Source of the DNA: Butyriboletus loyo
Lineage: Eukaryota > Basidiomycota > Agaricomycetes > Boletales > Boletaceae
Length of the DNA stretch: 35,182 nucleotides
Direction: 5' to 3'
Assembly: GCA_038093515.1 (NCBI GenBank)
Contig: JBBPSI010000243.1
Span: forward strand, 1 to 35,182
Shown: positions 10,639 to 20,189 of the stretch, one piece after another
Numbering within the stretch: position 1 is the first letter of the stretch
Layout of the letters: each line of letters opens with the position of its first letter
Notes under the pieces: generated by a model
The model's input: the letters and a program-made list of their open reading frames with translations, nothing else
Databases searched by the model: none
What the model was told of the DNA's origin: nothing
Translations under genes and position numbers: made by a program

Positions 10639-11907
10639 ATGGCCATTCCCCCCGCTGAGAACAACGCCTCTTCCGCCGCTGACAACAACGAGAACCTTCC
10701 TCTTCCCCCACAACCTCCTGTCCATTCTTCCCGCCTTCCAGTGTCATCCCACCGCGTGCTCTACGCTGCCATCTTAGAAAATCCCGTCGCCACCTACGCT
10801 TTGGAGTAGCGTATGGACTTCACTGGGAACTATGTCCTCTGTACCCTCGCTTCCCTCTACCGCTCCTATGCCCTCGCCCGCACCGTCCATACCTGTCTGT
10901 GCCCAGACAACCAACTGCCCATCTATGCCGCCGCCCTTGAGTCCTCCTTGATGGAGGCTAGGGGCTACACCCTGGATATCCTCCACGCCGAAGGGTTCGG
11001 CTACGTCGTCGACCAGCTTTTGCCAGGTATTCTGGCCCCCATCCTTAGACCTATCCTCATCGTGCTTGCTCCTAGGGAGCAGCAATTCTACCTTCATTCC
11101 GCCAACCGTATCAGCTACCTTCGCCCCATGGCTCGCGGCCCCAATCCAGTGCCTCGCCCTCCCCCGGCAAGATCTCCTTCGCCACTACCTGTACCAGCGC
11201 CATCCACCTGAGAGTCTCCCGCAACCACGCTGGTAGCAGACTCTTCTCATAAGACAACAGGAGAGTCCTTGGAGTCCTTTCGGACCGACGTCGATGATCC
11301 CCAGGTCGCTCGTCGACACTCCCCCCTACCGCCTCGTACAGTGCGTCGCCAACCTCACCAGGCGTTACTCCAGGCCGGAGCTATCCCCGGGTTGGTCACC
11401 CTTACTGCCACAGGACAAAGAATTGCCAACAGAGCCATCCGCTCCGCCACCCCCCAACCGTCTACTCAACGTGGCACTCCCGCCATCCAGCTCATCCCTC
11501 GTGTCACCACCCCCACCGCTGCAGCTGGTGGCTCTCATGACTCTTCGTACGAACCCCCGCCTCCCTACCTCCCCGGTCGGGGCACTCATGATTTCCCTAT
11601 CATTGTCGACGACCAATCCCCTGATCCCAGCATGAGCTCTGCTTGACCTCGCCTCGTCCGCCTGCAGCTCTGCTTTGAGTGCAGGACCGCCAGTCACTTC
11701 CACAGGGAATGCCCCAATTACGCCTGCCCCTTCTGTCATCGGATCGCCCCTGGTCATATACAGGAGTTTTGTCCAGAGTGTGTCTGCGGCCTATGCGGAG
11801 CCGTTGGCCATATCGTCGCCAACTGCACATTCCGGGACGACGCGTGGGCGGACTTACCTGCCAATGACCCTTACGATTACGACTTCAACGAGGGAGCATC
11901 TCAATGA
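10639..11907 (+). pseudogene. ORF3 of element A, zinc-knuckle protein (three stops)
   Basis: Begins nine bases after the pol stop, as in B. 423 codons keep one register end to end, but stops lie at 10807-10809 (TAG, CAG in B), 11209-11211 and 11644-11646 (TGA, both CGA in B). The N-terminal helical part, Pro-rich middle and three C-terminal zinc knuckles (CFECRTASHFHREC, CPFCHRIAPGHIQEFC, CGLCGAVGHIVANC) match B. All twelve ligand residues survive. See the B copy for a fuller description. Confidence 0.85.
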
Positions 11908-11945
11908 AGGGAGTTTTCAAGTTGTGGAGTCGGAGTCTCCACCAT

Positions 11946-11958
11946 GGGAAGGGGGTAA
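11946..11958 (+). other. Polypurine tract of element A
   Basis: GGGAAGGGGGTAA directly abuts the 3' LTR. It is the expected RNase H-resistant primer for plus-strand DNA and is identical in element B. Confidence 0.75.
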
Positions 11959-12384
11959 TGTTACGGTAGTGGTATACTTTTTCCACCCACTACCTCTCAG
12001 ACTACTTCACTTGCCTAGTCTTTTACTAGTGCCCTTTGAGCGGTACAAACCGCTCTAGCTTAGTCATCCTTTCTCGCACACAGACACGCTTTCTTTCGTA
12101 CTCCAGAACTCTCTGGAATATTCCTTCCTCACTTGTAGTTTCCTTCTCGCGACTCGATTAGGAACCTGGTCTGTGCGCAGACCCCAGTAGTATAAAGACC
12201 CGGTCTTCATACCATGTACAGTATCTAGTTCTACGCAGTCCACTGCTAGCAATTAGTTCACTTCCAGACTCTTAGTGTGCGCACTAAGACATAGTCTGAG
12301 ACTTCTCCCAGAATCATCTCCCGAGTCCTGCGGCTACTCCAGAGTGCCGCCTAGTCATTCTAGTTGTTAGCGCCAAGCGTAACA
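11959..12384 (+). repeat. 3' LTR of element A
   Basis: 426 bp. It retains CpGs where the 5' LTR has TpG or CpA and vice versa. The promoter motif GGTCTGTGCGCA is at 12168-12179. Confidence 0.95.
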
Positions 12385-13738
12385 AACAGAGGGTCAGCAG
12401 CAATGAATTCATCAATATTCCTGCTGGTGTGGAAATAATTCCTGGAATTGGCATATGGCATGTCCATGGTCACCAGCCCCAGTGCTTCCTGTGATATGCC
12501 CCTCTCTTTTTTGAGGGTGCAGGATGGATCAATGGGGAGATCATTGAAACCCTCTGGTCCATCCTTAATGTAGCTCTGGTATCAGCCCACACAATGTCAT
12601 CCCCACATCGGCAAGAGATCATTGACTTTCAGATGAATGACTCCAACTTTATGAAGATGATACGAATGAGTAAGCACCACCCACCAAAAAACAATTCACC
12701 CTCTGCCAAACAAGGCTTACCTTGCTCTCTGCTAGGCAAGGGTCTTGGAGGTTAAGCTCAAGGTTGCTCAAAGGTCCTCCATTGCTGCATGGAAAATGTT
12801 CGATGATCTGGACAATGCTGTTACCAATGCAGCGCGTTCAATATGGCTGGAGCAATATCAGCAGGCATTAAATACCCATGTCACTCATCCCGCTGCAATG
12901 GATATATTCCAAATAAAAATGAACCAAGGTTGGTCTGCCCACTTGTGTGCGCACTCCAATTTGCGAATACTAAAGCATCTGCTAGCCCCAACTGTGCACA
13001 CTGTTGAATTGGACATTCTGGCTAACCAGGAGAATATTTCAGCAACCCCCCATGGTGCAGTAACCTGGCTTGCATGCAGGATACAGATTGAGGAATCATC
13101 CATCATCCTCACCAAGGACAGCAGGGCATATGGGGCCCATGCAACAGAGGTGCAGCAGCTAGCCATTGCCTGTCGAGTGGATCACCTGTCTGCTGACATA
13201 TCCCACTTCCTCTCGGATACATCTGCCTATCTTGGGGATAGCATTTCAAATGATATACCTTCAGATATGGGCGGACCACATAGCGATGGGGATGATGCTG
13301 AGGACAAATCCCCCAATCAAATCCGTCTTCCATTGCTTGGGTGCTCAGCCCTTCTACTTCCCTCTAAATTCGGGCACAATGCATGCAGTCATACTACAGG
13401 ACAAGATTCCGCATCATACGATACCCTTTGTTGATGATCTACCAGTGAAGTCCATCCTAACCTGATATCAGGGGTCAGACAGAAGTTATGAAACAATTCC
13501 AGATAATCCTGGCATTTGCTGTTTTATCTGAGAACACCTAATAGTCATAAACCACATTTTACAGAGATTACAGAACGTAGGCACTACAGTGTCAGCCAAA
13601 AATTTTGTGCTTGCTGCCCCAGATGCGATTATAGTGGGGCACAAGTATACTTTAGAGGGTTGCATCTCTCTGGATACAAAGGTCCAGAAGATCCATGACT
13701 GGCCAGAGTGTTCTACACTGACCCAGGTGTGTGGATTC

Positions 13739-14558
13739 TGTTACAGCTTTACCCCTAAGCGTACCCCGCCACTCGTTTTCCCACGCTCACGCGTCCCCAC
13801 TGCCCCTGCCGTCTCACAATGCTGCCCATCACCCACTCCCCAGTCACTAAGTGGATGTCATCCACTTCCCCAGTCTCTCCACAGGTCTCAGTGCCACTAC
13901 ACTGAGATAGCCCCTATGTCGTCACCCCATCAGGCTGGACTCACAGCTGAGCTGTTGCATCCTCTTATTCTTTATCCAATGACATTTGGTTCATCATGTG
14001 ACTAGCACATGACTAGATTACAATGTGTCCTCGACTAGCATGCCGAGACCCATATCCAAGGTCTCCACTACTCGTGTCCCCTTTGCCCTGTGGGCCCCAC
14101 CTCATGGACATCGTCACTTCACCTTCTGACCTTCTCATTCATTGACGATGTTGCCACTTTGCTCAGAGCTTCACTCCCTTGTTACTGGCACTTTGCTGCT
14201 TCTTTATTCACCATTATGACTCGACACGACTCGTAACCCCTTGCCCTCGCTGCCACACACAGCTCAGTCTGTGCACACTATCTATTAGTATATATACCAA
14301 CATACTTAGCATAGTACGACTTCCCTAGCTAATTCTACACATCTACCAAGTGCCTAGCAATCTAGCAGTATACCCTTCCTGCTGATAAAGCTGATAAGAG
14401 TCTGCTCAATCTTGTCTGGTTGCCACCACTCAATATCTAGCTGACACTTGCTTTGCAGAACCCCGATAGTGTCATCTACGCAAGTCAGTATCTTCCCGAT
14501 TAGGCCCAAGCCCCTATTTGAGCGCTCACTGCTAGTTGTTTCGCATACCAGCATAACA
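13739..14558 (+). mobile_element. Solo LTR, family C, in element D RT
   Basis: 820 bp, TGTTACAG...TAACA, flanked by GATTC (13734-13738 and 14559-14563). It runs in the plus orientation relative to family C coding. Removal joins TQVCGFLG to MCGVLQIF. A TATATATA box lies near 14290 with AGCTAATTCT about 30 bases downstream. Confidence 0.93.
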
Positions 14559-14870
14559 GATTCTTAGGTATGTGTGGTGTACTACAAATCTTTATCTGTG
14601 ATTTTGCGAAGCTCGCACGTCCATTGATCGATTTGACCTGGAAAGGAGTTGCCTTCACTTGGGGGGATTCCCAGCAGGAATTGATGCAGCGTCTCAAAGA
14701 TGCCATCGTCAAATTCCCTGCACTCCAACGCCTCGACTATGAGAGCGGATGAGAGGTTTTCCTGGCTGTTGACACATCAGTGATCGCAGTTGGGTTTATT
14801 CTATCCCAAGAAGGTGAGGATGGCAAACATATCCGAGTTGGTTTGGTTCCATTGGAATTACCAAGGTTGA

Positions 14871-15296
14871 TGTTACGCTGGGCGCTAACAATTGAACAGC
14901 GAGGAGGCACTCTGGAGTGGCCTCGAGACTCGTCAAGCGTTTCTGAGCTGGGTCTCAGACTATGTCTTAGTGCGCACACTAAGAGTCTGGAGTGAAGCTA
15001 ATTGCTAGCAGGTTACTGCGTAGAACTAGATACCATACATGGTAAAAAGGCAGAGCCTTTATACTACTGGGGTCTGCGCACAGACCGTGTCCCTAATCGA
15101 GTCACGAGAAGGAATGCTACAAATGTGGAAGGAATACTCTAGAAGATTCCGGAGTATGAAGGAAAGCGCGTCCGTGCGCGAGAAATGATGAGTAAGCTAG
15201 AGCGGCTCGTACCGCTCAACGGGCACTAGCAAAAGGCTAGGCGAATGAAGTAGTCCCAACGGTAATGGAGAGAAAAAGTATACCACTACCGTAACA
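14871..15296 (-). repeat. 3' LTR of element B
   Basis: 426 bp. On the minus strand it has the promoter motif at 15086-15075, then TATA, then ATCTAGTTCT. The first 158 and last 84 or so plus-strand bases are identical to the other LTR, and the middle differs. Confidence 0.95.
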
Positions 15297-15309
15297 TTAC
15301 CCCCTTCCC
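15297..15309 (-). other. Polypurine tract of element B
   Basis: GGGAAGGGGGTAA on the minus strand, directly before the 3' LTR, the same as in element A. Confidence 0.75.
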
Positions 15310-15347
15310 ATGGTGGAGACTCCGACTCCACAACTTGAATACTCCCC

Positions 15348-16619
15348 TCACTGAGACGCTCCCTCGTTGAAGTCGTAGTCATAAGGATCATCGGCAGGTA
15401 ACTCCGCCCACGCGTCGTCCCGGAATGTGCAGTTGGCGACGATATGGCCAATGGCGCCGCATAAGCCGCAGACGCGTTCTGGGCAAAACTCCTGTATATG
15501 ACCAGGGGCGATGCGGTGACAGAACGGGCAGGTGTAGTTGGGGCAGTCCCTGCGGAAGTGGCCGACAGTCCCGCACTCGAAGCAGAGTTGCGGGCGGACG
15601 AGGCGAGGTCGAGTAAGGCCCGGGCTGGGGTCAGGAGATCTGTCGTCGATGACGATAGGGGAATCACGAGTGCCCCGACCAGTGAGGTAGGGGGGCGGCG
15701 GTCCATAGGAGGAGTCATTAGAGCTACCAGCTGCGACGGCAGGGGTAGTGGCACGGGGGATAAGTTGGATCGAGGGGGTTCCTCGACGAGTGGACGGTTG
15801 GGGGGTGACGGAGCGGATAGCCCGGTTGGCGATTCTTCGTCCTGCGGCAGTGAGGGTAACGGATCCAGGGATTGCTCCGACCTGGAGTAGCGCCTGGCGA
15901 GGTTGGCGACGCACTGTACGAGGCGGTAGGGGGGAGTGTCGACGAGCGACCTGGGGCTCGTCAACGTCGGTCCGAAAGGACTCCAGGGACTCTCCTGTTG
16001 TTTCACGGGATGAATCTGCTACCAACGTGGTTGCAGGAGATTCTCGAGCGGGTGGCGCTGGAACAGGTACAGGCGAAGGAGATCTTGCCGGGGGAGGACG
16101 AGGCACTGGATTGGGGCCACGAGCCATGGGACGGAGGTACCCGATGCGGTCAGCGGAGTGGAGATAAAACTGTCACTCCCTAGGAGCAAGTGCGATGAGG
16201 ATGGGCCTAAGGACGGGGGCCAGAATACCTGGCAACAGCTGGTCAACCACGTAACCGAATCCTTCGGCGTGGAGGATGTCAAGGGTATAGCCCCTAGCCT
16301 CCATCAAGGACGACTCAAGGGCGGCGGCATAGACGGGGGGTTGGTTGTCTGGACACAGACGGGTGTGAACGGTGCGGGCGAGCGCATAGGAACGGTAGAG
16401 GGAAGCAAGTGTGCGGAGGACGTAGTCTCCGGTAAAGTCCATACGCTGTTCCAGGGCGTAGGTGGCGACAGGATTTTCTAGAACGGCGGCGTACAGCACG
16501 CGGCGAGAGGACACTGGGAGACGCGAAGAGCGGACTGGGGGTTGGGGCGGAAGAGGGAGATTCTCATTGTTGTTGTTGGCAGCGGAGGAAGCGTTGTTTT
16601 CAACTGGGGAGATGGACAT
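15348..16619 (-). CDS. ORF3 of element B: three-zinc-knuckle protein downstream of pol
   Basis: 423 sense codons in one frame except for TGA at codon 149 (16175-16173; CAG in element A). The ATG is nine bases after the pol stop, which suggests termination-reinitiation. Residues about 35-148 look helical and globular without a motif I recognise (FTGDYVLRTLASLYRSYALA, then GYVVDQLLPGILAP). Residues about 165-340 are Pro/Arg/Ser-rich and probably disordered. The C-terminus has knuckles at C346-C349-H354-C359, C364-C367-H374-C379 (two extra residues before the His) and C384-C387-H392-C397, then an acidic tail with DDPYDYDFNE. A nucleic-acid-binding role such as nucleocapsid or RNA chaperone is inferred. 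Its position is that of env or accessory genes, but no signal peptide or membrane segment is visible. Conservation of all zinc ligands in decayed copy A argues that it is a real gene. Confidence 0.85.
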
Positions 16620-16628
16620 TTTCGAGTA

Positions 16629-19600
16629 TTACTGCGAAGATGGGGAGGGAAAGTCCTTCGGGTGGCGCAGTTTATAAGCCTTGAGCAAGGCCTGCGCATG
16701 GACCAGGTTCCCGTTTGGTTCCCAGGTGTTTTCCGCTGCGGAATATCCTTTCCAGGACACAAGGAATTGACGGCGTCCCTTCGAGCCGCGATGGGACAAG
16801 ATCCGATCGATCTCGTATTCTTCATCTCCGTCTATTTCTTCCGGAGGAGGATTTGTGAAATTTGGCCCGTGTTCCGCTGTTTCGCGATAAGGAGTGAGGA
16901 GCGACGCGTGGAAGACATCGTGAATCTTCCAGGTCGGTGGTAACCGGAGCCTATACGCCACAGGGGAGACAACCTGTGCGATTTCAAACGGACCTTCTCG
17001 TCTTGGGGCGAGCTTCTTCGACGGGTACCTAAGTCGAAGGTTGCGCCCTTCCAGCCAGACCTTATCGCCTGTCTTCCACGGACGGAACTTGGACGAGATC
17101 CGTTCCTTCATTAGGCGACGTGCCTTTTCGTGGGCTTCTAAAGCTTCCGTTCGGGCTCCCGTGAGCTCCGAGAGCCTGGACTCGAGGGCGGGGAGGAATG
17201 TCTTTCCGATTGGAGGATAAGATCTCGGCTCATAGCCGACCATCAGAGAGAAAGGAGTCACGTTGGTCGATGAATGCGTCATCGAATTATGAGAGAATTC
17301 GGCCATGGGGAGGAGTTCGGCCCAACGTTCCGGGTGTCCGTCACAGAAGATCCGGAGATACGTCTCCAATTCTTGGTTGACTCGTTCGGTTTCGCCGTCA
17401 GTCTGTGGGTGATACGCGGAGGAGAGAGCGAGATCATAATCAAGGAGTCTCGCAAGTTCCCTAGCGAAGGCGGATGCGAACTGTGGACCTCTGTCAGAGA
17501 TACAGCGGGAGTGAAGGCCGAACCGAAGGAAGACAGTTTTGAAAAATAACTTGGCAACTCCTGCCGCGTCGATGTCTTTGTTGCAAGGGGAATAAATTAC
17601 CCCCTTCGTAAGCCCATGGTCTACCACGACCATGACAGAATCATATCCTAAAGACGGGGGAAGGCCGGTGATGAGGTCAACCGAGACCTGTTCAAAAGGG
17701 CGAGAGGCCACGGTGGCCAGCGGGGTAAGGGGGGGTACGGTGGGGTGAGTATTAACCTTGTGCGCCTGACACACGGCGCAGCCAGAAACGAAGCGGCGGA
17801 CCAAGTTAGCCATGCCGGGCCACCAGTAATCACGTTGCACCATGTTCTGGGTGCGGAATATACCGCCGTGGCCGCCAGCGGGACTCTCGTGCAAAGACCG
17901 GATAAGGTCGACGCGTGCCGTTTCGGGGATATAGCGCTTTTTTCGGAAATATAGCTCTTTGCCGTCGAAGTCCCAGTCCCCAGCGTTCATTTTGGGGAAG
18001 AGTGGGGAGTCTTCGTAAAGAGCTTGCATGCAGCGCTTGATCATAGGGTCGCCGGGGGTGGAGGCGGCAATCTTTTCGGCAAGAGCGACATCAATCTTGC
18101 GAGCGAAGAGATTTTCGGGGAGAAGGGTGACCTCCTGGTTGTCGGCGGAGGTGTCAACGTCATCGCGGCGGGACAAGGCATCAGCAGGACCCATCTGAGT
18201 ACCCGGAATGTGATGGAAGTGCAGGTCGAAATCCTGCAGGAACATGAGCCAACGTGCTTGTCGGCGAGACAACTTGTTGGGTTGACGGAAGTATGTGAGA
18301 TTCTTGTGGTCAGTGAGAATCTCGACTTGATGACCAGTACCTCGCAGGTAGTGGCGCCATTCTTCCAGTGCGTGGATGACCGCGAGCAACTCGCGATCAT
18401 AGATATCGTAATTGCGCTCAGCGGGCGAGAGCGTCTTCGACAAGTAGGCACAAGGATGTAGGTCGCCGTTGACATCCTTTTGCATGAGCACTGCTCCAGT
18501 AGCAGTGAGGGAAGCGTCCGTCATGACAGCAAACGGCTTCGTGACGTCGGGCATGGAGAGGACGGGTTGTCGTAGAAACGACTGTTTGATTGCTTGGAAC
18601 GCCTGTTCACAAGCCGGGGTCCATGCCCATGGGGAGTTCTTCTTGGTCAGGTCGTGTAGCGGTTTTGCAATGTGGGAGAAATCTTGTATAAACCTCCGAT
18701 AGAAGTTACAAAACCCGATAAAAGACCTGACAGCTTTCACCGAGGTGGGAGGGTTCCATTCGCGAATGGCTTTTAACTTGGTCGGGTCCATCTTGACCTG
18801 CCCTTCTCGGACCATCATCCCGAGGTATTCGACTTCCTCGGCATCAAACGAGCATTTCTCGAGTTTGAGGAAGAGTTTGTGTTCTCGGAGCCTCTCCAAG
18901 ACACGGATTGTGCGGGTTTCGTGTTCTGCAGACGTGGCGGAATGGATGAGGAGGTCATCCATGTAAATGATCAGCCATCCTTCCGCCATGAGGTCGCCAA
19001 AGATGTGGTCCATGAGAGCTTGGAACGTGGCTGGGGAATTACACAATCCGAAGAACATCACGGTGGGTTCGAACAACCCTTGGGGTGTGATGAAGGCCGC
19101 TTTCCAGCGGTCGTTCGGCTTGATGAGGACATTGTTGTATCCCCAGCGGATATCCATCTTGGTGAAGATTTTCGATCCCTTGAGGCGATCGACGAGGTCG
19201 GAAATGAGAGGGAGAGGGTAGGCGTTTTTGACGGTATGAGAGTTCAGGTACCTATAGTCCTGACAGGGGCGTAGTGAGCCATCCTTCTTTGATACGAAGA
19301 AGAAGGGGGCGGCTTGAGGAGACTTCGAGGGAGTGATCTTTCCCGACTTGAGATGTTCCTCGACGAAAGCTTTGCAGGCTTCCGACTCCTTCGGGTTCAA
19401 GGGATAGACCTTGGCGACTTTTGGGACAAAGTCTTTGTCGAGGTCGATGGCGTGATCGAAAGATCGGGATGGGGGAAGTTCCTCGGTGTTCTTTTTGTCA
19501 AAAACGTCCGCGAAGGCAGCGAACGGGGTAGGGAGAACCGCTTTCTCCTTGGTGACTTGGGCGGCGATCTCTGTCGCGATGGTTGCTTTTCGAATAGGGT

Positions 19601-20189
19601 AAGCTTCCCTTGCTGAAGCGTCTACTCGCTTCTTCCAGAGCTTGGCGATCTTGGAGTCTGGGTCCAAGTCAAGGTACCGTACCAGGTACCGTTGAGCGAT
19701 TGCCCGAGGGGAGTCGTGTCGGGGCTTCTTGATTTGATCGGGGAGATCGATGTGGCCAGTGGCCCAATCTATTACCGGGTTGGCCTCTCGTAGCCACGGC
19801 AATCCCAAGATCATGTTTTCTTTTCCTATGTTGAGGACTAGGAAACTCCGTTCCTCCTCGGTTTCTCCAATTCTGATGGAGATGTTGACCTTGTATCGGA
19901 TTACTCCTCCTTGGTTGTTTGACCCGTCCACGTTTTGGGCACTTAGTGGCTTGGGTAGCCGTTCCATCGGCAGTTTCTTTCGCTTCACTAGATCCCGATC
20001 TATGAAGCATCCGCTAGCGCCGCTGTCCACCAGGGCGAATGTGTCGACGATTTGTCCCCCTTTATGCGCGAATAATGACACTGGGACTCGAATAGATTGC
20101 GCATTTGGGTTTGATAAAACTACAGGGGCGATTACAAGAGGAGGCGAAGACGTCGAAACTTCCCTCCTTTCTAAAAATCCTTTGGCCAT
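16629..20189 (-). CDS. pol: Pol polyprotein of element B (chromovirus)
   Basis: 1186 aa, intact. Aspartic protease DSGASG at 55-60. RT about 255-440 with YMDD at 409-412. RNase H about 550-675 with acidic residues D558, E600, D627, D670. Integrase zinc site H767, H774, C804, C807 and core D838, D899, E935 (D-x60-D-x35-E). GPF module near 1057-1100. Chromodomain about 1121-1175 with WKGYSAAENTWEP, which would direct integration to marked heterochromatin. The ATG overlaps the gag end by 19 bases. Pol could come from reinitiation at this ATG or from a -1 slip on the T run at the gag stop (GATTTTTAG). The protein should work inside the cytoplasmic particle and then in the nucleus. Confidence 0.97.
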   Translation of the reverse strand: MAKGFLERREVSTSSPPLVIAPVVLSNPNAQSIRVPVSLFAHKGGQIVDTFALVDSGASGCFIDRDLVKRKKLPMERLPKPLSAQNVDGSNNQGGVIRYKVNISIRIGETEEERSFLVLNIGKENMILGLPWLREANPVIDWATGHIDLPDQIKKPRHDSPRAIAQRYLVRYLDLDPDSKIAKLWKKRVDASAREAYPIRKATIATEIAAQVTKEKAVLPTPFAAFADVFDKKNTEELPPSRSFDHAIDLDKDFVPKVAKVYPLNPKESEACKAFVEEHLKSGKITPSKSPQAAPFFFVSKKDGSLRPCQDYRYLNSHTVKNAYPLPLISDLVDRLKGSKIFTKMDIRWGYNNVLIKPNDRWKAAFITPQGLFEPTVMFFGLCNSPATFQALMDHIFGDLMAEGWLIIYMDDLLIHSATSAEHETRTIRVLERLREHKLFLKLEKCSFDAEEVEYLGMMVREGQVKMDPTKLKAIREWNPPTSVKAVRSFIGFCNFYRRFIQDFSHIAKPLHDLTKKNSPWAWTPACEQAFQAIKQSFLRQPVLSMPDVTKPFAVMTDASLTATGAVLMQKDVNGDLHPCAYLSKTLSPAERNYDIYDRELLAVIHALEEWRHYLRGTGHQVEILTDHKNLTYFRQPNKLSRRQARWLMFLQDFDLHFHHIPGTQMGPADALSRRDDVDTSADNQEVTLLPENLFARKIDVALAEKIAASTPGDPMIKRCMQALYEDSPLFPKMNAGDWDFDGKELYFRKKRYIPETARVDLIRSLHESPAGGHGGIFRTQNMVQRDYWWPGMANLVRRFVSGCAVCQAHKVNTHPTVPPLTPLATVASRPFEQVSVDLITGLPPSLGYDSVMVVVDHGLTKGVIYSPCNKDIDAAGVAKLFFKTVFLRFGLHSRCISDRGPQFASAFARELARLLDYDLALSSAYHPQTDGETERVNQELETYLRIFCDGHPERWAELLPMAEFSHNSMTHSSTNVTPFSLMVGYEPRSYPPIGKTFLPALESRLSELTGARTEALEAHEKARRLMKERISSKFRPWKTGDKVWLEGRNLRLRYPSKKLAPRREGPFEIAQVVSPVAYRLRLPPTWKIHDVFHASLLTPYRETAEHGPNFTNPPPEEIDGDEEYEIDRILSHRGSKGRRQFLVSWKGYSAAENTWEPNGNLVHAQALLKAYKLRHPKDFPSPSSQ

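Larger units (their letters stand above)
4837..12384 (+). mobile_element. Ty3/gypsy chromovirus, element A (full length, defective)
   Basis: Complete LTR retrotransposon flanked by AACAG at 4832-4836 and 12385-12389, inserted in the KDZ gene. Order: 5' LTR, self-priming site, gag, pol, a third zinc-knuckle ORF, polypurine tract, 3' LTR. It is 7548 bp, or about 7116 bp without the solo LTR (plus TSD) at 9412-9838, matching sister element B (7122 bp). gag is open, but pol and ORF3 carry several stops. The two LTRs differ by about 18 substitutions, 16 of them CpG transitions by my reading, so it is an older, methylation-decayed copy. Confidence 0.96.
2523..13365 (+). pseudogene. KDZ transposase with CxC2 cysteine cluster (degraded, split by two LTR insertions)
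   Basis: This is the remnant of a KDZ-superfamily DNA transposase, a group that moves DNA by a DDE-type transposase and is abundant in mushrooms. An N-terminal piece (2523-2561, 2988-3298) leads to a cysteine cluster (about 3357-3540: CSMC, CTDC, CTCCC, then HCQLPFHRIKQWTGS), then after an intron HLGHGGHPCP. Next come CPTCPQPG (about 4160-4200), MDGNFKAEHLQ (first catalytic Asp, about 4330), GAAACARHG, and FYDINCAY (second Asp, 4801). Beyond element A the reading resumes with IPGIGIWHVHGHQ and GEIIETLW (probable catalytic Glu, about 12534-12558). The tail (12745-13365) is helical. In-frame stops include TGA at 12492-12494, and there is a frameshift near 3290, so it is inactive. A further GT-AG-like gap is near 12669-12736. 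The C-terminal boundary with element D is approximate. No TET/JBP gene, a known KDZ associate, is present. Confidence 0.88.

Noticed and set aside
12745..13434. Possible stand-alone host gene of 229 codons
   Set aside because: It continues the KDZ transposase tail after element A and lacks its own start context.
13739..14558. Promoter or noncoding RNA gene in a gene-free 820-bp stretch
   Set aside because: The whole stretch is a family C solo LTR with clean GATTC duplications. Its TATA and transcript-start signals belong to the LTR.
15498..16677. Several plus-strand open frames of 100-140 codons
   Set aside because: Antisense to ORF3 and the pol end of element B; GC-rich codon bias on the coding strand explains the open frames.
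18024..19616. Plus-strand frames of 100-145 codons
   Set aside because: Antisense to B pol RT and RNase H; no independent features.
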